From contig NZ_AYMU01000011.1 of assembly GCF_000633395.1 (NCBI RefSeq), positions 248,001-312,000 on the forward strand: a DNA stretch of 64,000 nucleotides, written 5' to 3'. This stretch comes from Pseudomonas sp. PH1b (GTDB taxonomy: Bacteria > Pseudomonadota > Gammaproteobacteria > Pseudomonadales > Pseudomonadaceae). Made by a program: the position numbers and the translations under genes. The notes under the pieces are model-generated. The model saw only the letters and a program-made list of their open reading frames with translations, searched no databases and had not been told where the DNA came from. Below, piece by piece: positions 45,069 through 52,346 of the stretch. Each line of letters begins with the position of its first letter. Position 1 is the first letter of the stretch.

Positions 45069-45082
45069 GCTTATATACCAAA

Positions 45083-45107
45083 AGTAACTTATCGTCGTTA
45101 ACTTACT
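45083..45107. promoter_or_regulatory. Inverted repeat, probable TetR operator
   Basis: AGTAACTTA and TAACTTACT form an inverted repeat (8 of 9 pairs) with a 7-base spacer in the 92-base divergent gap. Confidence 0.6.
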
Positions 45108-45160
45108 AAAAGTATATTAATCTCGATCATTCAGCGCAATCCGTTCGCAGGAGCACTGTC

Positions 45161-45769
45161 ATGCATGCCCTTATTGTTGTTGCCCATCACGACCCGCAGT
45201 CCCTTACCCATCAACTCGCCTTGCAGGTTGCCAAGGGCCTGGAGGCTTCATCTGGATCTACCTGGGAGATTGCCGATCTCTGGGCTGAAGGGTTCGAACC
45301 GCGGTTCGGCGCTGCCGATATTGCCGTGCATCGTACCCAGGCTGGACCTGCGGCCGATGTCGTTGCCGAGCAGGCACGCATTGATCGTGCCGACGCCCTG
45401 GTGCTGGTCTATCCGGTTTATTGGTGGACCATGCCGGCATTGCTCAAAGGCTGGATTGACCGGGTGTTTGCCAATGGCTGGGCCTTTGATTATCAGGCAG
45501 AGGCCAAACTGGTGAAAAAGCTCGGGCACCTGCGGGTGCATCTGGTGGGGGTTGCGGGGGCCGATGCTGGCACCTATGCGCGTCATGGTTATCTTGATGC
45601 GATGAAAACCCAGATCGATCACGGGATCTTCGACTACTGCGGGGCCCGAGTGCTGACGTCGCAACTCCTGTTCGATTCGGAAGCGGGGGACCCGCAGCCC
45701 CACCTGGAACGTGCGCGGACTATCGGCTTGAGGCTGTTCAGTGAAAGCGATGTCCCCGAGAGGGTGTGA
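45161..45769 (+). CDS. NAD(P)H:quinone oxidoreductase-like flavoprotein (KefF/MdaB family)
   Basis: 202 residues with flavodoxin-like fold: IVVAHHDPQSLTHQLA at the start, ADALVLVYPVYWWTMPALLKGWIDRVF (quinone reductase family signature) and YLDAMKTQIDHGIFDYCG. Two-electron reduction of quinones for detoxification is the usual role. Controlled by the divergent TetR gene. Confidence 0.9.
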   Translation: MHALIVVAHHDPQSLTHQLALQVAKGLEASSGSTWEIADLWAEGFEPRFGAADIAVHRTQAGPAADVVAEQARIDRADALVLVYPVYWWTMPALLKGWIDRVFANGWAFDYQAEAKLVKKLGHLRVHLVGVAGADAGTYARHGYLDAMKTQIDHGIFDYCGARVLTSQLLFDSEAGDPQPHLERARTIGLRLFSESDVPERV

Positions 45770-46209
45770 ACTGCGGTGGCGGGGGGGAGGAGAGTCAGGC
45801 TGGGAGGAAGGTTTCAGGCCGGCTGCAACGGTGGTGAAGGTTAACCCCAGCAGCACCAGGCGAAGGTGGTTAGGCAAAGCAACAAGGGCAGGGCATCGAG
45901 AAAGTCGTTCATACCAGCACGTTCCATTCAGGCAAGTGCCGGCAATTTAAGGGGGCGATAATGGCTTGTCTGTTGCGATTATGTGAATTTTCAGCGCATT
46001 TTCGTTTAAAGCCGCAGGGTTGATCGTGACGCTGCCAGCAGGTCCCTGTCGGCAGCGTTCCAGGTGTGGTTTCCATCGCTGAAAAGAACGGCTCGAAAAT
46101 CAAATGACTCAAAAAAAGTGTGGATATTTAATGACTTAGGTGATTTTATTTACGTTTTTTTGCTCAAAATATCTTGTTACAGAATGTACCGTTCCGTTAC
46201 TATAGCCCT

Positions 46210-46276
46210 GCGTTCACCTACCACGGTTTATGCATTTTTAGCCCCAAGTGTCCATCAGCTGCTTGGGCTTTTTTTT
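46210..46276 (+). ncRNA. Candidate small RNA with own promoter and terminator
   Basis: In a 600-base gap (45770-46372) without genes there is a sigma-70-like promoter (TTGTTA 46174-46179, 18-base spacer, TACTAT 46198-46203) and a terminator (AGCCCCAAG ... CTTGGGCT with 8 T, 46240-46276). The expected transcript is about 67 bases and has no open frame of note. The rest of the gap shows nothing recognisable. Confidence 0.45.
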
Positions 46277-46372
46277 GCCTGAAATTTGCCTACCTGGCTG
46301 TTTTCAAAGCGCTTTTCGGCCAAGGTCGGCGATCGCTGCCTTCGCAAGGCCCGATCGCTACCGACCATGGGG

Positions 46373-46861
46373 TCAGTGATTCACGATGTGAAGCCCTTCG
46401 CTTGCCTGCGCCGGCACGAAATAGCGACAGATCAGTTCGAACTCTTCCTCGCTGGTGGCAAAGGGATGATGCCCCTGCTGGTTGCGCTCGCGCAGCCTGG
46501 CGCGGCAAGTGTCTTCATCGGCATTCAAAACATGCAATTGATGATCGACGCCAGCCTGATCGGCCCAGGCTCGCAACCCCGCCCGCTGGACCAGGGTATT
46601 GGCCGGGAAGTCCAGTACCACGCTGGTTCCGGCCTGCAGCATGGCAACCACCAATGGGCCAAGTGTGTTCCCCAGGCGTTGGGCATGGAGCAGATAGTCC
46701 GCGACCGAATGAATGAGGTCCGGGTACAGCTGAGCGAGCCATTGGTCTTCGCAGATCAATACACTGCCGGGAACCTGTGCCAGTTGCTGGGCCAGGGTGG
46801 ATTTGCCTGAGGCGATCCTGCCGCACAGCAGGTGCAAGACAGCGGGGGATGAGTGATTCAT
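46373..46861 (-). CDS. AAA/zeta-like P-loop kinase
   Basis: 162 residues. Walker A CGRIASGKSTLAQQL (13-27), an aspartate in LDFPAN, and a lid-like RARLRERNQQG. Resembles the short ATP-binding kinases annotated as AAA family or zeta-like; substrate unknown, and no antitoxin gene is adjacent. Confidence 0.85.
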   Translation of the reverse strand: MNHSSPAVLHLLCGRIASGKSTLAQQLAQVPGSVLICEDQWLAQLYPDLIHSVADYLLHAQRLGNTLGPLVVAMLQAGTSVVLDFPANTLVQRAGLRAWADQAGVDHQLHVLNADEDTCRARLRERNQQGHHPFATSEEEFELICRYFVPAQASEGLHIVNH

Positions 46862-47204
46862 GCAGCGTCTCCTGGGGATGGCCTCAGAAGAGTGGTCACC
46901 AATCCCACCTTCGAGGCGGGTTGAAAGCGGTTTGGACAGCCGCTAGCCCAGCCTGCTGACGAGGCCGGTAATAATCGATGGGCAACAGGGCTGAAGGTTC
47001 ATGTATCGAAACCTACACAGTTGGCAGAAACATGTATAGCGCGCTGATACGCCTTGGAGCCGGGAGCGCTGGCAGTCGCTGCAAGCCTGGGCGAGAACTG
47101 CGAGACAGTTAACAGTTCTCTGTGTTTTTTTTGACACGCCTGCCGGGGAGCTGGCCTATTCTTAATGGGAAAAATCCCCAGAATCTCCTACAGACGAGAA
47201 AGCC
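46862..47204. other. 343-base intergenic stretch
   Basis: No gene recognised. A TTGACA at about 47133 and an AT-rich TATTCTTAAT 20 bases later may be the promoter of the DUF1652 gene. Confidence 0.4.
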
Positions 47205-47468
47205 ATGCTCTCCACCAGCGAGCTTTGCCACATATTGGAATCCGGCTTTCTCCCCCTTTCCTGCGCCTGCAGTGTAAATCCCGACGGCTCATTGGCGATT
47301 AAGATCTACGATGCCGAATCCGGTCGAGTGGACTTGTTGCTGACGGGCGTTTCAACTGCCGAACTCACCAGTGTGCGGGACATCTCCAACCTGATTGGCG
47401 AATTGCGAACCGAGCTTCGAGCCGGCCGCAGAGCCTTTGCCGGGGCATTTACCCATTACGCTGGTTGA
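47205..47468 (+). CDS. DUF1652 family protein
   Basis: 87 residues. LCHILESGFLPLSCACSVNPDG and TGVSTAELTSVRDISNLIGELRTEL match the Pseudomonas DUF1652 pattern. Role unknown. Confidence 0.85.
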   Translation: MLSTSELCHILESGFLPLSCACSVNPDGSLAIKIYDAESGRVDLLLTGVSTAELTSVRDISNLIGELRTELRAGRRAFAGAFTHYAG

Positions 47469-47739
47469 ATGGCATCGTTGTGTCATTGCTGACAGTTGAA
47501 CATGTTATTGCGAGGGCATAGCGTTGAACCGTTCGCCCGATACCCATGACTCTTTACCGGTTCATGGATGGCGAGGTCATGTGTATTGGGCGAACTCCAT
47601 TGACTGCCGATGTGCCCTGCCAGCGAGGCAGGCTGTATATTGCAGACCTGGCGCCCTTTGAGTGATCCCTGTGTCAATCGAGGGCATCAGCGCATCTTGG
47701 CCTGCACAGCAGGCTGCTTCGATTTCAAGGAAGACTTCC

Positions 47740-47940
47740 ATGTACATCGGCAATACCCCCCCTGCCAACTACACCTACGCCCAACTTGCAAAGGTATTGG
47801 AGCACAACCGCGGCATTGCCCAGCTCAAGGGCAGTGAAGTGCAGGTAGAGCAGGACTTCTCCAGCCATTTGCAGGCCGAGCAGGCCGCACCCAAAGAGGA
47901 AGGCCTCAAGCTTTCCCTGGGGTTTGCCGCCGAAGCTTGA
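47740..47940 (+). CDS. Small hypothetical protein, 66 residues
   Basis: ATG 47740 follows CAAGGAAG. Soluble, acidic; LAKVLEHNRGIAQLKGSEVQ is helical. No family recognised. Confidence 0.6.
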   Translation: MYIGNTPPANYTYAQLAKVLEHNRGIAQLKGSEVQVEQDFSSHLQAEQAAPKEEGLKLSLGFAAEA

Positions 47941-48296
47941 GCCTTGCCATGGGGTAGGACGCTTATTGTGTTGGCCCTTGCCAGTCTTTTCCGAGGCCAA
48001 CTGAAATCAATAAGTCTTTATAAATCAGTTGGTTGTAAAAAACCTTCATGTTAGGCTTGCCGCCGCGGATAACGGCGTGCGAAGTCTTGTACACGCTCGC
48101 TGTTATTGGCCGAGCTGATGCTGTAGATCCATGATTTACCGTGTTTTTTCAGCTGTAGCGGTGAGCGGGGAAGAGGGCTTTTTTGCCCCGATCAACCTTG
48201 CTTCACAAGGACTGGATGTATATATTCCACTCCCTGTTTCAAGCGCTGGATGGCTTTTGCCAATTGGATGTTCCAGTGTCGCGTTATCGCGCTACC
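47941..48296. other. 356-base stretch before tRNA-Leu
   Basis: No gene recognised; holds the tRNA promoter region. A TTGCTT/TATATA pair near 48198-48226 could be a promoter. Confidence 0.4.
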
Positions 48297-48383
48297 GCCC
48301 GAATGGCGAAACTGGTAGACGCATGGGACTTAAAATCCCCCGCTCGTAAGGGCGTGCCGGTTCGATTCCGGCTTCGGGCACCA
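48297..48383 (+). tRNA. tRNA-Leu (UAA)
   Basis: 87 bases with long variable arm and encoded CCA. Acceptor GCCCGAA pairs with TTCGGGC; anticodon loop ACTTAAAAT gives UAA. A prophage integrase gene lies 84 bases downstream, pointing at the tRNA 3' end, so this is the likely attachment gene. Confidence 0.96.
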
Positions 48384-48391
48384 TCTATTTC

Positions 48392-48436
48392 AAGGGCTTG
48401 CATGACATACCTCATGCAAGCCCTTAGTTCTTTTTT
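48392..48436 (+). terminator. Rho-independent terminator after tRNA-Leu
   Basis: 13-bp stem AAGGGCTTGCATG / CATGCAAGCCCTT with T-rich tail. Just past it TTTTCCGCAAT occurs twice 20 bases apart, possibly integrase arm sites. Confidence 0.85.
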
Positions 48437-48467
48437 CCGCAATCAAAAAAACTTTTCCGCAATTCTC

Positions 48468-49499
48468 TTATTTCGTCGGCGTAACCTTGGCTCCGCGACG
48501 CCTGCGAATGTACTGCTCTGTCATGCTTACGGTGGTGTGCCCAAGCTGGTCGCGCGTCTCGCGTATGCTCCCTGTAGATTCTTCTTTATCCGTGGCCGCC
48601 TTGGCCCGTAGGTCTCGCATTTGGAACTCTGACTTAGAAATTCCGGCGGCTTCGCGAGCATCGTCAAACCGCTTGCGCAGCATGCTCTTTGTCATAGGCT
48701 GTCCATCCTCCATCACTACAAGTCGAGTAGATCTCACCCTGTAGCCCGCCTTCCTGGCCGCGATGCGGTCAATCACGACTCTTAATTCCCCAATTACCTC
48801 AATCCTGCGCCTGGCTCCGGTCTTGCTTTGGGCAACTGCAAGCTTTCCATCCTTGATGTCCCTCTCGTCCATTTTCAGCGTATCGGCGATTCGCTGTGCA
48901 GTTAGATAGAAAAGATCCAGGGCGTCTTTCAGTGGCTGATCACTCTTCGCATAGACAGCTGCGAACATTTCATCCTCGACGTACACGTCACGGCCGGTCT
49001 CCTTATGCCCCTTTACTCCGGCGCAGGGGTTGGCCAGCGCGGTATATCCGCACTCGCGTGCAAAGTTCCAAATAGCGCTGAGCAGCGCCTTTTCCCTGTT
49101 TGCCCGAACCGGAGCGGTCTTTCCTCGTTCCCGTAGGTATTGCCGCACATGTTGCGGCTCAATATCCTCCAGCGGGGCCGGCGGGTCATTGAAGAAATCA
49201 AGAAGGTTTTTCAGCTCGCGCTTGTTGTCCTTCTGGGTGGCTGCTGACTTGGTAGGGACGACCTCGCTCATGTAGAGGTCGGACACATAGGCAAAGGTCA
49301 TCACTGATTGTGCCAGTGCTGATGCGGTTCTTGTTTGCTCGAGCTTGGCATACTCCATGATGGCCAAACCGTAATCAGTCCCCAGGGAAATCTCCTTTCG
49401 CGGCTTGCCTCCAGTGTCGTAGAGGTAGTAGATCTTGTTCCCGCGCTTGCGAAGCCTAAGGCGAGGGACGCTCCCGGGAAGTGTCGGTTTTCTGCCCAT
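48468..49499 (-). CDS. int: Phage tyrosine integrase
   Basis: 343 residues. Core-binding domain (about 65-160) and catalytic domain with Arg203 (LTAQRIADT), Lys226, Arg298, His321 (QLGHTTVSMTEQY) and Tyr330. The box II HxxR motif reads MRDLR, so its first histidine is Arg295; the decayed second copy at 62716 has MHDLR. It lies beside tRNA-Leu. Last gene of the leftward early block, overlapping the DUF4224 stop. Confidence 0.95.
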   Translation of the reverse strand: MGRKPTLPGSVPRLRLRKRGNKIYYLYDTGGKPRKEISLGTDYGLAIMEYAKLEQTRTASALAQSVMTFAYVSDLYMSEVVPTKSAATQKDNKRELKNLLDFFNDPPAPLEDIEPQHVRQYLRERGKTAPVRANREKALLSAIWNFARECGYTALANPCAGVKGHKETGRDVYVEDEMFAAVYAKSDQPLKDALDLFYLTAQRIADTLKMDERDIKDGKLAVAQSKTGARRRIEVIGELRVVIDRIAARKAGYRVRSTRLVVMEDGQPMTKSMLRKRFDDAREAAGISKSEFQMRDLRAKAATDKEESTGSIRETRDQLGHTTVSMTEQYIRRRRGAKVTPTK

Positions 49500-49711
49500 T
49501 ATCCAGCCTTACGCGGTTGCCACTTGGCACGCCCTGTCGGTAGTTCCACTTTCCCCGCAATCAGTGCTGCGGTAGTGACGCAGGGCCAGCCGTTACGCTT
49601 GATGGTGTGCCTGATACCGTTTTTGCAAAGCACGGCAATCTGATTGGCTTTTGTTTTTGCGCCAGTCAGTTCACACACTTCGTCATGACTCAAAAATTCG
49701 ATAATACTCAT
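49499..49711 (-). CDS. DUF4224 protein, probable phage excisionase-like
   Basis: 70 residues, starts MSIIEFLSHDEVCELTGAKTK, ends with RAKWQPRKAG; the DUF4224 pattern commonly found directly upstream of phage integrases. Its stop overlaps the integrase start. Confidence 0.83.
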   Translation of the reverse strand: MSIIEFLSHDEVCELTGAKTKANQIAVLCKNGIRHTIKRNGWPCVTTAALIAGKVELPTGRAKWQPRKAG

Positions 49712-49747
49712 ACAGATCTCCACGCCGCGCTTGGCGGCAGAAGGTGG

Positions 49748-50215
49748 TTATTGGTTGGCTTTGGCGATCGCTGCGTCGACGAGCTTCATCGCTTTCATCG
49801 CGTTGCTGTTCCCGGGCGGGAGGTAATCGCCCCAGAGATCGCGCGCGGCCTGGAGGGCGGCCAGCATCTCTTCAGTGAGCGCGCGTTCCTCACGGGCGAT
49901 CTCCCAGAATTGCTGACCCCAGTGACCTGTCGGTGGCGGGTTCCGATTCTGTGCGCCGAAGGCCAAGGCCCCGACGATTGAGTCGCACAGATCGCGCTTG
50001 TAGGCGTTGTCGCCGTCGATGCTCAGGCCGTTACGGCGCAGCGCGTCCAGAGCGTTGTTCAAATTGGACTCGGGCGATGGCAGCACCAGGTCAAAGTCTT
50101 TCTTGCCAGGACGGCAAGCCACGACGAGCAGTTCGCAGTCGAGCGGCAGGTGCTGCGCCATCTCCGAGATCAATTCGATAGCGGTCTCGCGGAATGCGTT
50201 CTTTTCTTGGGGCAT
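49748..50215 (-). CDS. Phage hypothetical protein, 155 residues
   Basis: Soluble. RETAIELISEMAQHLPLDCELLV and GHWGQQFWEIAREERAL, a string often found in phage early proteins of unknown role. Confidence 0.75.
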   Translation of the reverse strand: MPQEKNAFRETAIELISEMAQHLPLDCELLVVACRPGKKDFDLVLPSPESNLNNALDALRRNGLSIDGDNAYKRDLCDSIVGALAFGAQNRNPPPTGHWGQQFWEIAREERALTEEMLAALQAARDLWGDYLPPGNSNAMKAMKLVDAAIAKANQ

Positions 50216-50385
50216 AGGAACTCCTCGCCCGCCATCGCCGGCAGGCTTTCCGATTGTTGAGTGGGGTGTTTCGGATGGTGCTGATCGCCGCCGGCGTTGC
50301 GCCGTGGCACTGTTTCTGCGTTCGTCCGGTCTATGTCTTGCCCATCACGGATGATGGTGACTGCTACCCGGGCCGGGCGGACTCT

Positions 50386-50550
50386 TCAGTTCTTGTAGCC
50401 GCTGTTAATGCGGTCGATGATCTCTTCTTGCTTACGAGCGCTAGGGTAACTTTGTGCCCAATTCCTACGGCCGCGGAGCTTGGTGAGTGACGGCGGAGTA
50501 TCGTATATATCTTCAGATACCCTCGCCGCGTGATTGGTCGTAAGGCTATG
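50386..50550 (-). other. Possible small phage gene without normal start codon
   Basis: The frame ending at 50386 reads SLTKLRGRRNWAQSYPSARK then EEIIDRINSGYKN, which looks like real small phage protein. It is open back to 50550 but has no ATG, GTG or TTG. Either a rare start codon is used or the gene is broken. The rest of 50216-50545 shows nothing else. Confidence 0.45.
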
Positions 50551-50941
50551 TTCCTACTCTTGGGGCGAAGCTAACGCTTTTGCAGTACTCAGGCTGGTCG
50601 CGAAGGTGGTGCAGACTGGCTTTTGTGTAAAGACTCTTCGGCTCTGCCTTCAGCAATGGTCGAAAGAGATCAGTCAGGATGGTTGCCAGTTTAATCGCTA
50701 CATGTTCTTCAAGGTTTTTAGCTGTACCGATTGAGCTGCCTATCCGGTAAATGTTCTTGGCGGGGATCTCTAAGGCGGTCAAAGCCCCATCAATGAAGCC
50801 GTCTAAAAAACCGTCCAGCCGCTCGCATTGAGTGCGCAGAGCAAGTGTGTTTGGCGCATTCTGGTAGTCCCAATGCACCTCAAAGAGCGCATCTTTCTTC
50901 TTGATCAGTATTTTTTTTGGATGCTCTAGCTGGCGCTGCAT
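50546..50941 (-). CDS. Phage hypothetical protein, 131 residues
   Basis: Soluble, helical; LDGFLDGFIDGALTALEIPAKNIYRIG in the middle. AT-richer than the host genes. Family not recognised. Confidence 0.65.
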   Translation of the reverse strand: MQRQLEHPKKILIKKKDALFEVHWDYQNAPNTLALRTQCERLDGFLDGFIDGALTALEIPAKNIYRIGSSIGTAKNLEEHVAIKLATILTDLFRPLLKAEPKSLYTKASLHHLRDQPEYCKSVSFAPRVGT

Positions 50942-51082
50942 GTTTCCTCCTCCATAACGATACCTGTGCTGCCTTGCACACGGTCAAAGCCGGAAAGTTC
51001 TTGTTTTTTTAAGATGGCCTTGAATCAAAAATAGCTTGGTATGGAGTAAAAATCTGCCGAAAAATTTAGAGGAGGGGGAGGA

Positions 51083-51718
51083 TCATGGCTGTACCCTCCG
51101 AAACTCGACGGCCCAGACCCAGGGGTTGGCGTCCCAGTCGCCGCCAGTGGATTGCCAGAGGTCTTTGAACGCGGCCACAGCTTCATGGCCGCGTCCGAGC
51201 GCCTTGTCCTCTATTCTCCATGCCCCTTCGGCTATGCACTGGCTTGGCGTGATCTCCTGCAACCGCTCGACGCGGACGTCAGTGATCTCCAGCAGAATGC
51301 GGCTGTAATGCCGGTGCAGGTGGATGCTTGGCACGGATCGCTCGGGCAGCAGGCCGTCATAGCTTGGGCCTGTCTGAGCGCCCTCATCATCGAACAGCGA
51401 GCACAGATAAACCGTTTCGCCATGCTTTCCGCCAGCGGCGAAGTAGTGACCGTATTCACAGTCATAGCCGAGGCTCTCGCGTACCCACAGCCGGTCGCCG
51501 CGCCGCCCATAGGGGCAGTTTGAGGAAAGGCTATGTCCAGGCATTGCTGGGACGCTGGTCATGCCGTCGCCCCATCCCGCGCCATAGACTTCCCAAAGTT
51601 TACCTTTCAGCACTGGCTGGACCTTCATGGGCCGCCGCGTGACAGTCTTCTGGCCTTCCAGGATGGCGCGCACCATCGGCGCCGAGAACAGGATCGGCCG
51701 TTCTTTTATTTCAGGCAT
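51083..51718 (-). CDS. ASCH-like phage protein
   Basis: 211 residues. RPILFSAPMVRAILEGQKTVTRRPMK at the start, GDRLWVRESLGYDCEYGHYFAAGG, and WVWAVEFRRV at the end are the typical layout of the phage ASCH-fold family thought to bind RNA or nucleotides. Confidence 0.85.
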   Translation of the reverse strand: MPEIKERPILFSAPMVRAILEGQKTVTRRPMKVQPVLKGKLWEVYGAGWGDGMTSVPAMPGHSLSSNCPYGRRGDRLWVRESLGYDCEYGHYFAAGGKHGETVYLCSLFDDEGAQTGPSYDGLLPERSVPSIHLHRHYSRILLEITDVRVERLQEITPSQCIAEGAWRIEDKALGRGHEAVAAFKDLWQSTGGDWDANPWVWAVEFRRVQP

Positions 51719-51803
51719 GACTTCGTCCTTGGCCGCTATAGCGGCTGACTTGAATGTGGGGGAGGGGTGAGGTTTTCGCGGGTGGAGTGCAAATGTACTC
51801 CTG

Positions 51804-52304
51804 TCAGAATTTGGCTGGTTCAGCCTTCACGGCCAGGCCCTTTACCGCCTTGCTGTAGATGAACTTGATCAAGTCCCAGGGGAGAACGTGGTTCTGACCA
51901 TATTCCCCTTCACCGTCGCAGATTTCGCAGCCTTCAGACGGCTCTTCAAGCTCTCGGCATTCCGGGCATTCGTGCGAGGATTGCAGCTTGAACTCTCCAA
52001 GCAGCAGGGCTTTGGCGCCGTTCTCGGCGGTGAGCCGTTTCGGCATGATGCAATAGCCGTCGGGAACGGTCGGCACGGGCTGGGCTGCTAGATCTGCGCT
52101 GGCGGATAGGGCGGCGAGCTTCTGCCTGTACTCGACCTGGTCGTCAAAGCTGACGATGCCGCGATTGATCATTGCCAGGCCCTGCTGTAGTAGCGCATCC
52201 CGCCCGGCCAACTGGGCGACCAGTTCATCTATGCGCTGATCTCTTTCGTTCAGATCTGACTGAAGGGCAGCTACTCGCTGTTCAAGTTGGGTTTCTGTGG
52301 GCAT
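51804..52304 (-). CDS. Phage hypothetical protein with coiled coil and CxxC motifs
   Basis: 166 residues. The N-terminus (about 5-45) is coiled coil (LQSDLNERDQRIDELVAQL); the C-terminal half has CPECRELEEPSEGCEICDG, a zinc-ribbon-like knuckle with four cysteines. Confidence 0.75.
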   Translation of the reverse strand: MPTETQLEQRVAALQSDLNERDQRIDELVAQLAGRDALLQQGLAMINRGIVSFDDQVEYRQKLAALSASADLAAQPVPTVPDGYCIMPKRLTAENGAKALLLGEFKLQSSHECPECRELEEPSEGCEICDGEGEYGQNHVLPWDLIKFIYSKAVKGLAVKAEPAKF

Positions 52305-52346
52305 GGGGAGTCCTATCCGGGGCAGGCCCGGGCGGCAGATGTTGGG

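Noticed and set aside
45248..45877. Minus-strand frame across the quinone reductase gene
   Set aside because: Shadow of the flavodoxin-fold gene. A 24-codon hydrophobic frame nearby (about 45838-45912, minus) lacks a continuation and was not kept.
48430..48470. Attachment site repeat for the prophage
   Set aside because: The tRNA-Leu 3' end does not recur visibly between 62000 and 64000, so the right end cannot be placed.
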